Of a stretch of DNA of 54,182 bases, positions 33,257 through 42,312 are shown in pieces. Each line of letters begins with the position of its first letter. Positions within the stretch are counted from its first letter, which is position 1. The stretch comes from a virus. The notes under the pieces are model-generated. The model was not told the origin of the DNA, did not search any database, and saw nothing but the letters and a program-made list of their open reading frames with translations. The DNA is taken from IMG/VR virus record IMGVR_UViG_3300018421_000035, positions 1 to 54,182 of that record. One strand, written 5' to 3'. The position numbers were made by a program, and so were the translations under genes.

Positions 33257-35454
33257 TAATAATCTCCTGGGTATCCTACACAATCAATAATGTCACGATA
33301 ATCATCGAACAGATTTAGATACTGCTTAGCATCCTTCCTAGGTATGTATCTCAAAACTGGTTTAATGATAGCTCTCCTTTGATCACCAGTACTAATGTTT
33401 GGATTGGTACATCCAATATACATCTTAGGTAAATCAGTAAAACCAAATCCCTCCTTCACAACTTTGACTGAAATTAATCTTCCATTAACAATAACAGGTT
33501 CCAGTTCTGGTAAAACAACATTAGTATCTTCATCATCTCCAACTTCTACAATAATACCACAAGTTCCATCAAGATTTTCTCCCGCATTTAAAACTTGAGG
33601 GGGATTGTTAGGAGTAATGATTCCCAACCAGTAAGAGTTGTCTGCGTGAACTCCGTAAATTCTTTCATAATCTGGATTCCCATCAGCATCTGTTGGGACA
33701 GTTGGATTCAAATTAGAACCATCAAAATATGGATATCCACCTCCAGATTTTCTAACCAGAATGTCCGTGACTTGACCATCTTTAATAATTGGTTCTAATT
33801 CTGCATTACCACCCCAATTCCTATATGGTTTAACTGATATCTTAGCACCTGAATCAGATAATCCATTTCCAGGATTTGTAATAACACCACCAACAACTCT
33901 GCCTTTACTAGTTACAACTGGAATTGCTCTTGGGTAATCAGTTCCTTTAGAGTAACTACTTGGGAATGGACCTGGGAAACCAGCAAGTGCAGCATCATAC
34001 TTATACTTGAGTCCAGTGAAAATCAACTCTGGAATTGCAGGGAATACAAATTTATTTGCTTTAGAGCAATTGAGCGTACCCTTTGCAACCTTACCATCAC
34101 TTCCAATGATCTGAGTATTTTCGAAAGTGGATAAGAAAGAGTCGCTACCAAATAATCCAATTTCTGCCTCATTGGGAAGATTACCAAAGGTTTCAATTCT
34201 ATTCATGAAACCACCGATTGAATTATCGTTACTCTCACCTTCCTTAGTGGTATACTCACCGATACCAAGAATGCAAGAGAGTTGCCCATCACAGAAAAGA
34301 GCAACCAATTCTCCAATCTTTTTCAACCAACTTCCACCCCAATCACCATACTGAGCAATGATAGAAGTTACACTACTCAATGCACCAAGAGCTTGACCAA
34401 CCAATTCACTAATCTTTGAGGTAACCGCCTCAATAATATCCTGTACCATACAGAATGCAGCATTAACAGCATCTTCAATAATTCCAGTGACAATATCCAA
34501 AAGAAGATTGAGTAGTTCTTCTAAGATAGTTTTAAAGATACATTTAAGGATTTCGATGAATACATCACCTGCTTCATTTGCTGCCCAAATTGACAACGAT
34601 TTCTTTTGCGGACTTAGCGATAATGCCGTAGTAAGAGGAGTAACAATGAATTCCTTAAAATACTTCTTAAACTCATTAAGAATTAATTGTTTAATATCTC
34701 CAAGAATGCTTGCAGATGCTGCTGCTAATCTACTTGTATATGTTTGAATGAGTCCAGCAGTTTTTGTGATATTGCCTGTGAGTTTGTTTACAAAAACACT
34801 GCCAATTTTTTCATTCTTACCAACAAATTGAAACAGATCGTTTAAAATTTTAGCAAAGTCACTCTCTGGTCTTGGACCACATTTTCCATTCGATACTGTA
34901 AAAGTTTGCCTTTCATTTTCTGCCTGTTCTTTATCGTTGGCACTTGCTGTTCCAGTTTTACTTCCACGATTTGACTGCCCATGCCCACCAGAACCTTCTT
35001 TGTTATTCTGGACAAGTTTTTCTGCCCTTGTCGAATGGTCGTTTGAGAGTCCTTCATTATTGACTCTATCAGTATAAGTGTCTTGCCTCTTATCTACAAT
35101 CCCAATGGATCCCATTACAAGAGGTTGTTGAGCACTCTCACCATCCATAAAAGTTCCAAGCACCCACATCCCATTCTCAAGACCATGCACAGTGCCAGAA
35201 GAGTGTCTGGTAATTGTCTCTGTGGTGGGCATGAGAACGGATGCCCAAGGTAAATCTTGTGGTTTGAGTTGGTTTCTACTTCTAGTATGATATCCCATGA
35301 TTCTAACCTTTACACGGTTAGATTCTTGATAATCTTCACACTTATCACCAGTGATGGTTACTGCACCATCACCTTCAATCTGTCCCACCCAAAGGCGATT
35401 ACCTTGTGCTCCAAACCAATAGTTAGATTCTAATGTTGGTGATGCTCCTAGCAT
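33256..35454 (-). CDS. gp5: gp5-like baseplate hub protein with OB fold, 732 aa
   Basis: Residues about 20-125 (LWVGQIEGDGAVTITGD..., WASVLMPT..., GLENGMWVLGTFMDG) match the OB-fold domain of T4 gp5, which binds the gp27 torus and centres the needle. The tail that follows is long. It has a Gly/Gln/Asn-rich linker near residues 135-180 and an amphipathic, Ile/Leu/Ala-rich helical section around 215-375. A beta-rich section with G-x-x-x-x-P-x-G-N-G-L repeats (about 500-700) ends the protein. The T4 lysozyme domain (with its Glu-Asp-Thr triad) is not seen. The gene is coupled to the needle gene and lies between it and CP12. Hub identity is inferred from the OB fold and gene order. Confidence 0.75.
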   Translation of the reverse strand: MLGASPTLESNYWFGAQGNRLWVGQIEGDGAVTITGDKCEDYQESNRVKVRIMGYHTRSRNQLKPQDLPWASVLMPTTETITRHSSGTVHGLENGMWVLGTFMDGESAQQPLVMGSIGIVDKRQDTYTDRVNNEGLSNDHSTRAEKLVQNNKEGSGGHGQSNRGSKTGTASANDKEQAENERQTFTVSNGKCGPRPESDFAKILNDLFQFVGKNEKIGSVFVNKLTGNITKTAGLIQTYTSRLAAASASILGDIKQLILNEFKKYFKEFIVTPLTTALSLSPQKKSLSIWAANEAGDVFIEILKCIFKTILEELLNLLLDIVTGIIEDAVNAAFCMVQDIIEAVTSKISELVGQALGALSSVTSIIAQYGDWGGSWLKKIGELVALFCDGQLSCILGIGEYTTKEGESNDNSIGGFMNRIETFGNLPNEAEIGLFGSDSFLSTFENTQIIGSDGKVAKGTLNCSKANKFVFPAIPELIFTGLKYKYDAALAGFPGPFPSSYSKGTDYPRAIPVVTSKGRVVGGVITNPGNGLSDSGAKISVKPYRNWGGNAELEPIIKDGQVTDILVRKSGGGYPYFDGSNLNPTVPTDADGNPDYERIYGVHADNSYWLGIITPNNPPQVLNAGENLDGTCGIIVEVGDDEDTNVVLPELEPVIVNGRLISVKVVKEGFGFTDLPKMYIGCTNPNISTGDQRRAIIKPVLRYIPRKDAKQYLNLFDDYRDIIDCVGYPGDY

Positions 35455-35460
35455 TTATAA

Positions 35461-35673
35461 TCAATCCTCGTAAATTCTACATTCAGATGCGTCAGGATGA
35501 GTATCACAATACAATTCCAATGGTGTTGGATCATGATGATCTTCAGGATGCTTTTCAGCATATGCCTGAAGTTCTTCCAACTCTCCTTCAATGTGACGGC
35601 GACGTTGTGGAGAAAGTTGCGGATTTGCAAGTTCTTCCTTATCTGCAGCAATATGTTGTTCGATGTTTTCCAT
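35461..35673 (-). CDS. cp12: CP12-like Calvin-cycle inhibitor, 70 aa
   Basis: The C-terminus LELYCDTHPDASECRIYED is the CP12 signature: Cys56 and Cys65 eight residues apart, then the ECRxYED end. The centre has the conserved helix ELEELQAYAEKH. The N-terminal cysteine pair of many plant and cyanobacterial forms is absent, as in some phage versions. CP12 bridges phosphoribulokinase and GAPDH and shuts the Calvin cycle. Phage CP12 is thought to divert NADPH and pentose phosphates to nucleotide synthesis. The ATG at 35671-35673 follows the gp27-like stop by one base; an in-frame TTG lies 12 bases earlier. Its placement inside the hub operon is unusual. Confidence 0.88.
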   Translation of the reverse strand: MENIEQHIAADKEELANPQLSPQRRRHIEGELEELQAYAEKHPEDHHDPTPLELYCDTHPDASECRIYED

Positions 35674-35674
35674 G

Positions 35675-36976
35675 TTACACTCCAAATGAATCTCGTACTA
35701 AAACTAAATCTGTATTGAGTTTGTCCTCGTGCTTTGAAAATAAGTGAGTCAAACTAAAGATAATATAGCGTCCACTGTAAGTTTTGTCAATAGACCCATC
35801 TTGTGCGGTGAACTCAACTTCCAAAACATTACCAGCATTGATTGCCATGTTACCATCAACTCTTGCGGTCATAATAGTGTTCGAGAATACTCCCATTCTT
35901 TGAATAGATTGAGAGATAGTTTCTTTAAACAGCATTTTACTTTCAGTATTTTTCTCAGATCCAGGTTCTAAGAAAAGGTCATCATTATAAGAAACCGCCA
36001 TAGTGCGGGTTGGACGATCATCTAGCACTTCACTATATAGTTGAGGTAAGGAACTGCTTTCGCCAATCTTAGTCCATTTTGCATAGTTTTCCTTCAAAGT
36101 ATACTTTTGAGTAACTACTTCACAATTGACCGTATCAAAAAATTCTACTGTACCAGAAAAGAATCCTCGATCAAAATCGTTAAACATATCAACTGCTTTA
36201 GGGAATTGGGGATTGTTAAGTCGATAAACTTCATCCACACCTCCAAGTCCAGTGCCTGTTGAATATGTAAACACGACATCTTTCTGTGCAGCAATTGCAT
36301 CAATTGATTTAAAGTAATAAGATCGATACGTTTCCCAAAACAAATATCCAGCACTAACAAATTTACCTCCAGAGGAAGAGGTTTTCTGATCCTTTCCAAT
36401 AAATTTGTTTCTTGCCCAAATTAAAACATCATATGGTCTAGACATTGGTGGGATGAAAGTGAGTTTATTGACACTTTCTGAGACATTTTGACTGTATGGT
36501 TTTTTAGTTTGTAAGGTATTACCTAAAATATCTTGTACCAAATCTGTTGCGGCAACAGAAGTATACTTCTTACACACACGCTCTTGAGCAGACAAGATAG
36601 CATCCTTTCTACACAATTCAACTACAATGATCTTACCTGTGTCAATTACTTGCTTATCATGAATATGGTAAGCATACAATGGTCCATTTGAAGAATCCTC
36701 GGTAAATTCATACTTTAAATTGTGGGTATTTTCTGTTACAATAATTTCAAATTTCTCCATCCCAACAAGAACGTCAGTAAGTTGTGATGTAGTATCAGCA
36801 ATTTGAAGAGTTACCGATAAGAATTGATTTAACAATCCCTCTCTATATTCAAACTGGAGGATAGATCCCTTATCAATGAATACTTTTGTTTTGTTTTCAG
36901 GTGAATCGGTTTTGGCATAAGTAACCGCTACTGATTCAATTCTAAAATTTTTAAGAATGAGTGGTGCTACTGCCAT
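35675..36976 (-). CDS. gp27: gp27-like baseplate hub protein, 433 aa
   Basis: Strand patterns such as FRIESVAVTYAKTDSPENKT, the IWARNKFIG region and the final DKTYSGRYIIFSLTHLFSKH are what one expects for the two tube-like domains of the T4 gp27 hub ring. The gp5-like gene is next but one downstream. gp27 trimers link the tube to the gp5 OB domain and let DNA pass. I chose the ATG at 36976 because GGAGG lies nine bases upstream; the TTG at 36982 is too close to it. T4 gp27 is 391 aa, so the size fits. Similarity is judged by pattern and gene order only. Confidence 0.65.
   Translation of the reverse strand: MAVAPLILKNFRIESVAVTYAKTDSPENKTKVFIDKGSILQFEYREGLLNQFLSVTLQIADTTSQLTDVLVGMEKFEIIVTENTHNLKYEFTEDSSNGPLYAYHIHDKQVIDTGKIIVVELCRKDAILSAQERVCKKYTSVAATDLVQDILGNTLQTKKPYSQNVSESVNKLTFIPPMSRPYDVLIWARNKFIGKDQKTSSSGGKFVSAGYLFWETYRSYYFKSIDAIAAQKDVVFTYSTGTGLGGVDEVYRLNNPQFPKAVDMFNDFDRGFFSGTVEFFDTVNCEVVTQKYTLKENYAKWTKIGESSSLPQLYSEVLDDRPTRTMAVSYNDDLFLEPGSEKNTESKMLFKETISQSIQRMGVFSNTIMTARVDGNMAINAGNVLEVEFTAQDGSIDKTYSGRYIIFSLTHLFSKHEDKLNTDLVLVRDSFGV
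35762..35790 (-). promoter_or_regulatory. Possible host-type promoter upstream of cp12
   Basis: On the minus strand TTGACA (35790-35785) and TATATT (35767-35762) are separated by exactly 17 bp. They lie inside the 3' end of the gp27-like gene and about 90 bases before the cp12 ATG. Unlike the other three promoters there is no GGG-CCC hairpin. The coding context lowers confidence, because chance matches in AT-rich DNA are common. Confidence 0.35.
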
Positions 36977-36978
36977 TG

Positions 36979-39765
36979 TCAAAATCCTCCAGGTTGTAAT
37001 TTAGGTCCACTACTTACAGAATCAGTTCTCTTAGGTGATTTGGGTGGTTGTGATTGATTTGGTTTTGGTTTTCCTCTCATGCCAATTGCACTGAGGAATC
37101 TTTCCTGCCAATTAATTTCCCTCTTTGGGTTTTGTGCTGGTGGTGTTTTCGCAGGAGGTGGTTTGACCATTGGAATTGTTGGTCCTTGATGCTTCGAAGA
37201 TTCTAATTGAGTAGATCTTGCTATTTCCTGAGGAGTTGCAGTTTTCTTTTGCATCGCCTTCAATTGTTCTGGAGACATTCTTCTTACTTTCTCCAGCATT
37301 GCCTTTTCAGATGCACTCGCTTTATCCGTAGGACCAACCCACTGGGTATATCCAGATTGCTTTAACAGTTGTAGTGCTAATTGATCTTGAATTTGAGTAC
37401 TAAACTTCTGACTCTTATCTATTCCCATCGAGTTGACAAGATTTTTAAGAGTGCTTCCAATGAATTGGTATCTACCAACAGCATGTAATTTTCCCTGTTC
37501 CTTCCACTGCTCATTGCTAAGAGTTCCATCATCTGCTTGCAGTGCCATAATATCAGCGATAGTCATATCAGTCAATGACTTACCTCCATGCTGCTTCATG
37601 TTACGAATATCACCAGCAAATCCCTCAGTTCCTCTGCCACCTGCAGTGCCAATCTGGTTGACAGCATTATAACCACCAACAGAATCAGATTCATACTTAC
37701 CAATAATATCAAGTGCTTTTTTAGCATCACCTGTATAACCTCCTTCTGGAGCAGGACCAACATTTCCCCCTACAGTATTCCCGCTAGTTCCACTTGGAGT
37801 GTATCCAGTCGTATTTGGTGCTGCATTTGCAGTTCCACCAATTAATCCATTTAAAATATCATTACCAAGTTTTTTAAGTTTGTCAAACAAATTATCTTGG
37901 GACTTATTAAGTTGAAAACTACTCAAACCAGTACTCTTCAATACTCCTGAGAATAATTGATCAATCTCCTTCATTGCCTCTTTAGGCATCAATCCAGACA
38001 AAGGTTGCAGAATACTATTAGCAAAGTTAACTAACGTTAATGCTGAAATTTTTTGTGGAAGTAAAATACCAGATTGAAGTGGTTTATTGAGTTTTGAAAT
38101 TCTATCATCTTTACTCAAAAAATTGCTTACTGGAGTAAGTTTTTTATGCTTACCATCAGTAAAATGTCCACCCTTTGCTGCTTTTCTTGGTGGCACTTTG
38201 CCACTCATTTGATCATTAATATCAACAGGTTTTGAACCTGGGACAGGAACTGCTTCGCCCCTCGCTCCAGGTTTTGTCACATCCCCCATTGGATTTTTAT
38301 CACCATCTACATAACGTTTTCCAGTTTCATCCCTGCTGTCAACGTGTCCCTGCCATCTAAAATAATCTCCAAAACTTTGGGGACCTGCCCTCTCTCCAGT
38401 TCTTACAGTTGGTTCTGCTGAAAACTGACTGCTTGGATTTAAAGTTTCCCCAAGTTGATCAAATGCATTCCAATTCTCAGGTGTCCTATTATTTGGATCT
38501 GGATCTGGAATAATACCAAGTGGATCCCACCATTGATTATTTTCACCCTTTAATGGTTTGGTAAAAAATGGTTCTAAAACATCAATAAGTTGAGGAAGTA
38601 AGAATGCACCGAGAGCACCGACTAAACCACCAATTCCTGCTTTTTTCAATGGACCCAATAATGGACCCAAAAGATCTAATAAGAAATTGCTTTTTGCCTC
38701 TGCAGATGAATCCTTTGTAGGATCTAGTGAATCTTCCGCTTCTAATTCTCTTTCTCTCTTCCTTGCTGCTAATCTTTGCGTTAAGGTTTTATCAATCTTC
38801 TTTTTAAACTCAAATCTTTTCTTTTCAAGTTTATAAAGATTAAATAATGCGATTCTTGTGTCAACGACATTATCATGAATTTCTTTGATAGTCGAACTTA
38901 ATCCCATGCCGTCCGTAGACAGCATCTTCCTATCAAGTTTCTTCTTTCCTCTTGTTTTCCTTCTCTTGGTTTTCCCAGGTTGAGGAAGAGGTTCAGGTTC
39001 GTTCCTTACTTGCTCAAGTAGTTCATCTAACTTAGTGCCAAGTTGATCTGGTACTTCAGATTCCCATTCCTCCTCAAGTTCATCTTGCCCTGGAGGTAGT
39101 TGCCTATCTCTAGAAATAATAGTATCTTCTCTTCCTGGTGGAAGTTGCCTATCTTTAGGAATAATTGGATCAGGACCAATTGGATCACTATACTGGGTTT
39201 TACCCTTATTCCTTTTCCTCTGCTTAGGACCAATTGGTTCAGAATACTGATCTGGATCTGTATTCTCTCTGGTCTTTCGTCTTGACTCTAACTGCTCTTG
39301 CTGTTTTCTCTTAAACTCTTCAAAATCTCGCTTCTGTTGTGCAATCAACTCATCGATTGCATCCATAATTTTATCAGAAGTTTCTTCTAACTTCTTGTCG
39401 AGTTTCTCCTCAACATCATCAACTAATTTATCCTGTGGTTTATATACTCTAGTGTTTCCAGTATTGAGGTTTAGTTTGCCACCCTTTGCTTCTTCAAGTC
39501 CATAGAATTCTTTCAAAATCATCCTAATATTAATGATGCCAGCAGTTTCCCTGCCTGTCATCAAATCACTTTCAATATTGTCATAGTAATTTGGAAGATC
39601 TGAAGGTGCTAACCAAGTTTCTCTACCTGCAATAAGTCGCTGTGCTTTATCAATCCCATCTTGAGTACGTGGGAAAAGACCATACGCAATAAGAATCCCA
39701 GCAGCAATTTCTCTATGTGCTGGTTTTGTGAATTTCTTTATCGCTTTCTTTGGAATATTTGCCAT
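36979..39765 (-). CDS. Large tail protein with lysozyme-like domain, 928 aa
   Basis: Residues about 110-290 are charged and repetitive: KRKQQEQLESRRKTRE, and two DPIGP-type and RQLPPGxE(D) repeats. A hydrophobic Gly-rich segment lies at about 358-400 (GPLLGPLKKAGIGGLVGALG). Residues about 675-825 look like a lysozyme/transglycosylase domain: KYESDSVGGYNAVNQ, then AVGRYQFIGSTL. The Glu and the G-R-Y-Q-F element recall the lambda-endolysin superfamily. This would supply murein cleavage that the gp5-like hub lacks. The C-terminus is Pro/Lys-rich. The gene sits between the 847-aa gene and gp27, in the T4 28/29 position, so a hub or tape-measure role is plausible. Confidence 0.6.
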   Translation of the reverse strand: MANIPKKAIKKFTKPAHREIAAGILIAYGLFPRTQDGIDKAQRLIAGRETWLAPSDLPNYYDNIESDLMTGRETAGIINIRMILKEFYGLEEAKGGKLNLNTGNTRVYKPQDKLVDDVEEKLDKKLEETSDKIMDAIDELIAQQKRDFEEFKRKQQEQLESRRKTRENTDPDQYSEPIGPKQRKRNKGKTQYSDPIGPDPIIPKDRQLPPGREDTIISRDRQLPPGQDELEEEWESEVPDQLGTKLDELLEQVRNEPEPLPQPGKTKRRKTRGKKKLDRKMLSTDGMGLSSTIKEIHDNVVDTRIALFNLYKLEKKRFEFKKKIDKTLTQRLAARKRERELEAEDSLDPTKDSSAEAKSNFLLDLLGPLLGPLKKAGIGGLVGALGAFLLPQLIDVLEPFFTKPLKGENNQWWDPLGIIPDPDPNNRTPENWNAFDQLGETLNPSSQFSAEPTVRTGERAGPQSFGDYFRWQGHVDSRDETGKRYVDGDKNPMGDVTKPGARGEAVPVPGSKPVDINDQMSGKVPPRKAAKGGHFTDGKHKKLTPVSNFLSKDDRISKLNKPLQSGILLPQKISALTLVNFANSILQPLSGLMPKEAMKEIDQLFSGVLKSTGLSSFQLNKSQDNLFDKLKKLGNDILNGLIGGTANAAPNTTGYTPSGTSGNTVGGNVGPAPEGGYTGDAKKALDIIGKYESDSVGGYNAVNQIGTAGGRGTEGFAGDIRNMKQHGGKSLTDMTIADIMALQADDGTLSNEQWKEQGKLHAVGRYQFIGSTLKNLVNSMGIDKSQKFSTQIQDQLALQLLKQSGYTQWVGPTDKASASEKAMLEKVRRMSPEQLKAMQKKTATPQEIARSTQLESSKHQGPTIPMVKPPPAKTPPAQNPKREINWQERFLSAIGMRGKPKPNQSQPPKSPKRTDSVSSGPKLQPGGF

Positions 39766-39768
39766 TTA

Positions 39769-42312
39769 TCAACCTCCCACAATAGAGGGATTGCCCCATG
39801 CAGGAGTATTTGATGCAGATGCTTGGTTATTCCTCAGCATAGGTATTGGCATTGGGATATACTTAACCACTTCTTGTACCATGGATGGAAGATTGAACGG
39901 TTTTGCCTCTGGTTGAATATTGTCCTCCAAAGGATCAGGTTCTACTGCGGTATCTTTATTTATTGATGGTTTAGGGGCATTAATACTTACTGATCCTGAC
40001 TTTGCACCTCTAACATCACCATGACCAGTTTTTACAAGAACATTACCCTTTTCGTCAGTAACAGTAACGTAGGCACCATATCCACCACCTTGACCATAAT
40101 TCACTTTACCTCCCTCTAAAGTGGGAACAATAATTTCTGCACCCTCAGCACTCTTACCAAATCTAGTTTCTCCTGTAGAAGGAATATAATAGTCAATACT
40201 ATCAAAATCAGAATATCTAGAGTGCCCATGTGCAGATTGTGCCTTTGCAAGTAATGCTAACTTTTCTTCCATACTAGCATCTGAGTTCCATACTTGCCCA
40301 GACACTGCAGCATTCGAAAACTCAATCTTTCTGCCTCTTGCTGCATATGATGCTGCAAGTTTATCCATCATCTTCACTCTGTCTTCCATAGACAATGATT
40401 TTGAGAATTTAGTATCAATATGATATGCACTACTACCACCAATATATTGACTTGCTCCTGTTTTCAATCCAGTTGCATAAGTTCCGCCAACAGCAGCAGC
40501 GTTCATTGTTCCAAGTCCCATGGTGTCTAAAGTAGCAGCAGCGGCAGGAGCACCAAAAACTGAACCAACAACATCAGCAGCTACTCTAATTGGATTCATA
40601 TCTTTAAGTTTTTTAAGTCCTTCCTTTAATGGATTTAAAAAGGACATCATACCTTCCTCTATCCATTTAAAAATTTTATCCACAAGATTTGGAATCTTAG
40701 GTAACCTGCCAATCCCAGGAAATGGTGTTACTGGTTCCGATGGTAATTGCTGCAAATCCCCAAGTTCTTTAATGAGAGTCAAACTAACTCCCATTTGCCT
40801 TGCAATCACAAGTGCAGCACTAGTGACTGCACCCACTCCAGAATTCATTACCCCAAGTGCTGCGGGACCACCCAAGAACCATGCTAACTTACTTACAGGA
40901 ATGATTAGTTCATTCTCTCCACCATCTCCAACAATAACAAGTTGTGGTTTATCATCACTAACTAACCCTTCAGATGCAGCAGGAATTTCAGGTTCTGGTG
41001 TGGGTTCTGGTTTTAGTTCTGGTTTTGGTGCTGGTGTGGGTTCTGGTTTTGGTGCTGGTGTGTCAGTTTTTGGTTCTGCTGGTTTTGGTGCAGTTTCTGG
41101 TCCAATTGCTGCAAGAAATCGTCTTAATTTTTTTAATATCATTTCACTTTGAGTTTCATCACCCATCTCTATTGCTTTTTGAATTGCATGACCAGGACTC
41201 TTCTGCCAATCTTCTTCTTTCTTTATTTCTGCCTTAAGACGTTCACGTACTTGCTTTTGCTTTTCAGGAGGTACAGAATCAAATTTCTTTTTAAATGCTG
41301 CATCTTGCTCTTCATCTGTACCAAAAATTCTATCGCCAATCCACTCAAGACCCACCATTAAAACTTGCTCAAGAATATAACCAATAACAAATCCCTTTAT
41401 ATTACTAATAACTGTTTTGGGATTAATTTTAGGAAGTTTAAATCCTCCCAATTTGGGAGCAGGTACACCACCAGTGCCTGTAGTAACAGTAGGTCCACCA
41501 CCTGGACCCAATCCAACTGGTCTAGGAGCACCCCCTTGAGTTACCTTTGGTGCGGTAAAAGGATTTCTAATTTTAGGCAGTCCAAGTCCACCTGCAGGAC
41601 TTTGAAGTCCCCTAGGAATGATTGGTTTAGATCGTGTGACTGTGGGAGATTTTCTAAAGATATCAAGAGGATTATTAAGACCTTTTGGTATTCTACCCCC
41701 ACCACCTCCAGTAATTTTAGGTCCTTTATCAAAAGGATTAATATTTGGAAGCTTTGGAAATTGACCAGTTACAGTTGGTCTGTTTGGTTTAAATCTATCG
41801 TACCACTTTGGTGATCTAGATTGAGTAACCTTTGGTTTGTTTACACGTGGTTTATTTTTATTCTTATTTCGATTTTGATTTCTATTTCTTTTATTTGGAT
41901 TCTTCGGTTTATTCCTATTCTTGGGTTTATTCCTATTCTTGGGTGGTTTTAGTTTTGGTTTAAACTTAGGAAATCCAGGTAAGTTAAAATTAAATCCATC
42001 CTTCTTCGTGGGATCTAATATCGTACCTTTTGTTGCAGTTCTAACTTTTGATTTGATGATATCATCATCAATAGACAATTGTCTTAATCTAGTTTGTTCA
42101 TACTTAAAGATCTTTTCCTTAAGTTTTAAATTTAAGACAGCAACATTTCTCAAGCGCAAAGTTTCATGCGCCAAAGTTGAAGAACCAACAGTATCTCGTT
42201 TTACCTCTCTGGGTATTCTTTCTTCTTCCCCAGTTTCAGGCGAATACCCTCTAGCGTCATAAATCTCTCTTATGGCGCTAGTATAATTGGTAAGTCCTAA
42301 TCGGTTCTTCAT
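39769..42312 (-). CDS. Candidate tape-measure/hub protein with M23-like domain, 847 aa
   Basis: The N-terminal 130 residues are helical. Then comes a strongly basic run with KNRNKP repeats (about residues 117-157) and a Gly/Pro/Lys-rich stretch. A hydrophobic helix follows (FVIGYILEQVLMVGLEWIG, about 305-325), then a Pro-Ala-Lys-Glu linker (about 400-440). Residues about 690-770 contain DSIDYYIP, VPTLEGGKV, GGYGAYVTV and TGHGDV, which parallel strands and the last His of LytM/M23 peptidases. The first metal His appears to be lost. The start overlaps the stop of the −1 frame (ATGA). Its position directly after the chaperone frames suggests the tape measure (T4 gp29 role). This is an inference. 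Confidence 0.55.
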   Translation of the reverse strand: MKNRLGLTNYTSAIREIYDARGYSPETGEEERIPREVKRDTVGSSTLAHETLRLRNVAVLNLKLKEKIFKYEQTRLRQLSIDDDIIKSKVRTATKGTILDPTKKDGFNFNLPGFPKFKPKLKPPKNRNKPKNRNKPKNPNKRNRNQNRNKNKNKPRVNKPKVTQSRSPKWYDRFKPNRPTVTGQFPKLPNINPFDKGPKITGGGGGRIPKGLNNPLDIFRKSPTVTRSKPIIPRGLQSPAGGLGLPKIRNPFTAPKVTQGGAPRPVGLGPGGGPTVTTGTGGVPAPKLGGFKLPKINPKTVISNIKGFVIGYILEQVLMVGLEWIGDRIFGTDEEQDAAFKKKFDSVPPEKQKQVRERLKAEIKKEEDWQKSPGHAIQKAIEMGDETQSEMILKKLRRFLAAIGPETAPKPAEPKTDTPAPKPEPTPAPKPELKPEPTPEPEIPAASEGLVSDDKPQLVIVGDGGENELIIPVSKLAWFLGGPAALGVMNSGVGAVTSAALVIARQMGVSLTLIKELGDLQQLPSEPVTPFPGIGRLPKIPNLVDKIFKWIEEGMMSFLNPLKEGLKKLKDMNPIRVAADVVGSVFGAPAAAATLDTMGLGTMNAAAVGGTYATGLKTGASQYIGGSSAYHIDTKFSKSLSMEDRVKMMDKLAASYAARGRKIEFSNAAVSGQVWNSDASMEEKLALLAKAQSAHGHSRYSDFDSIDYYIPSTGETRFGKSAEGAEIIVPTLEGGKVNYGQGGGYGAYVTVTDEKGNVLVKTGHGDVRGAKSGSVSINAPKPSINKDTAVEPDPLEDNIQPEAKPFNLPSMVQEVVKYIPMPIPMLRNNQASASNTPAWGNPSIVGG

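Noticed and set aside
37433-37455. TTGACA on the plus strand within the 928-aa gene
   Set aside because: No -10 element at 16-18 bp and wrong orientation for any gene.
40520-41152. Plus-strand open frame of 210 codons
   Set aside because: Antisense to the low-complexity linker of the 847-aa gene; its Gly/Ser/Val repeats mirror the Pro/Ala/Lys repeats on the other strand.
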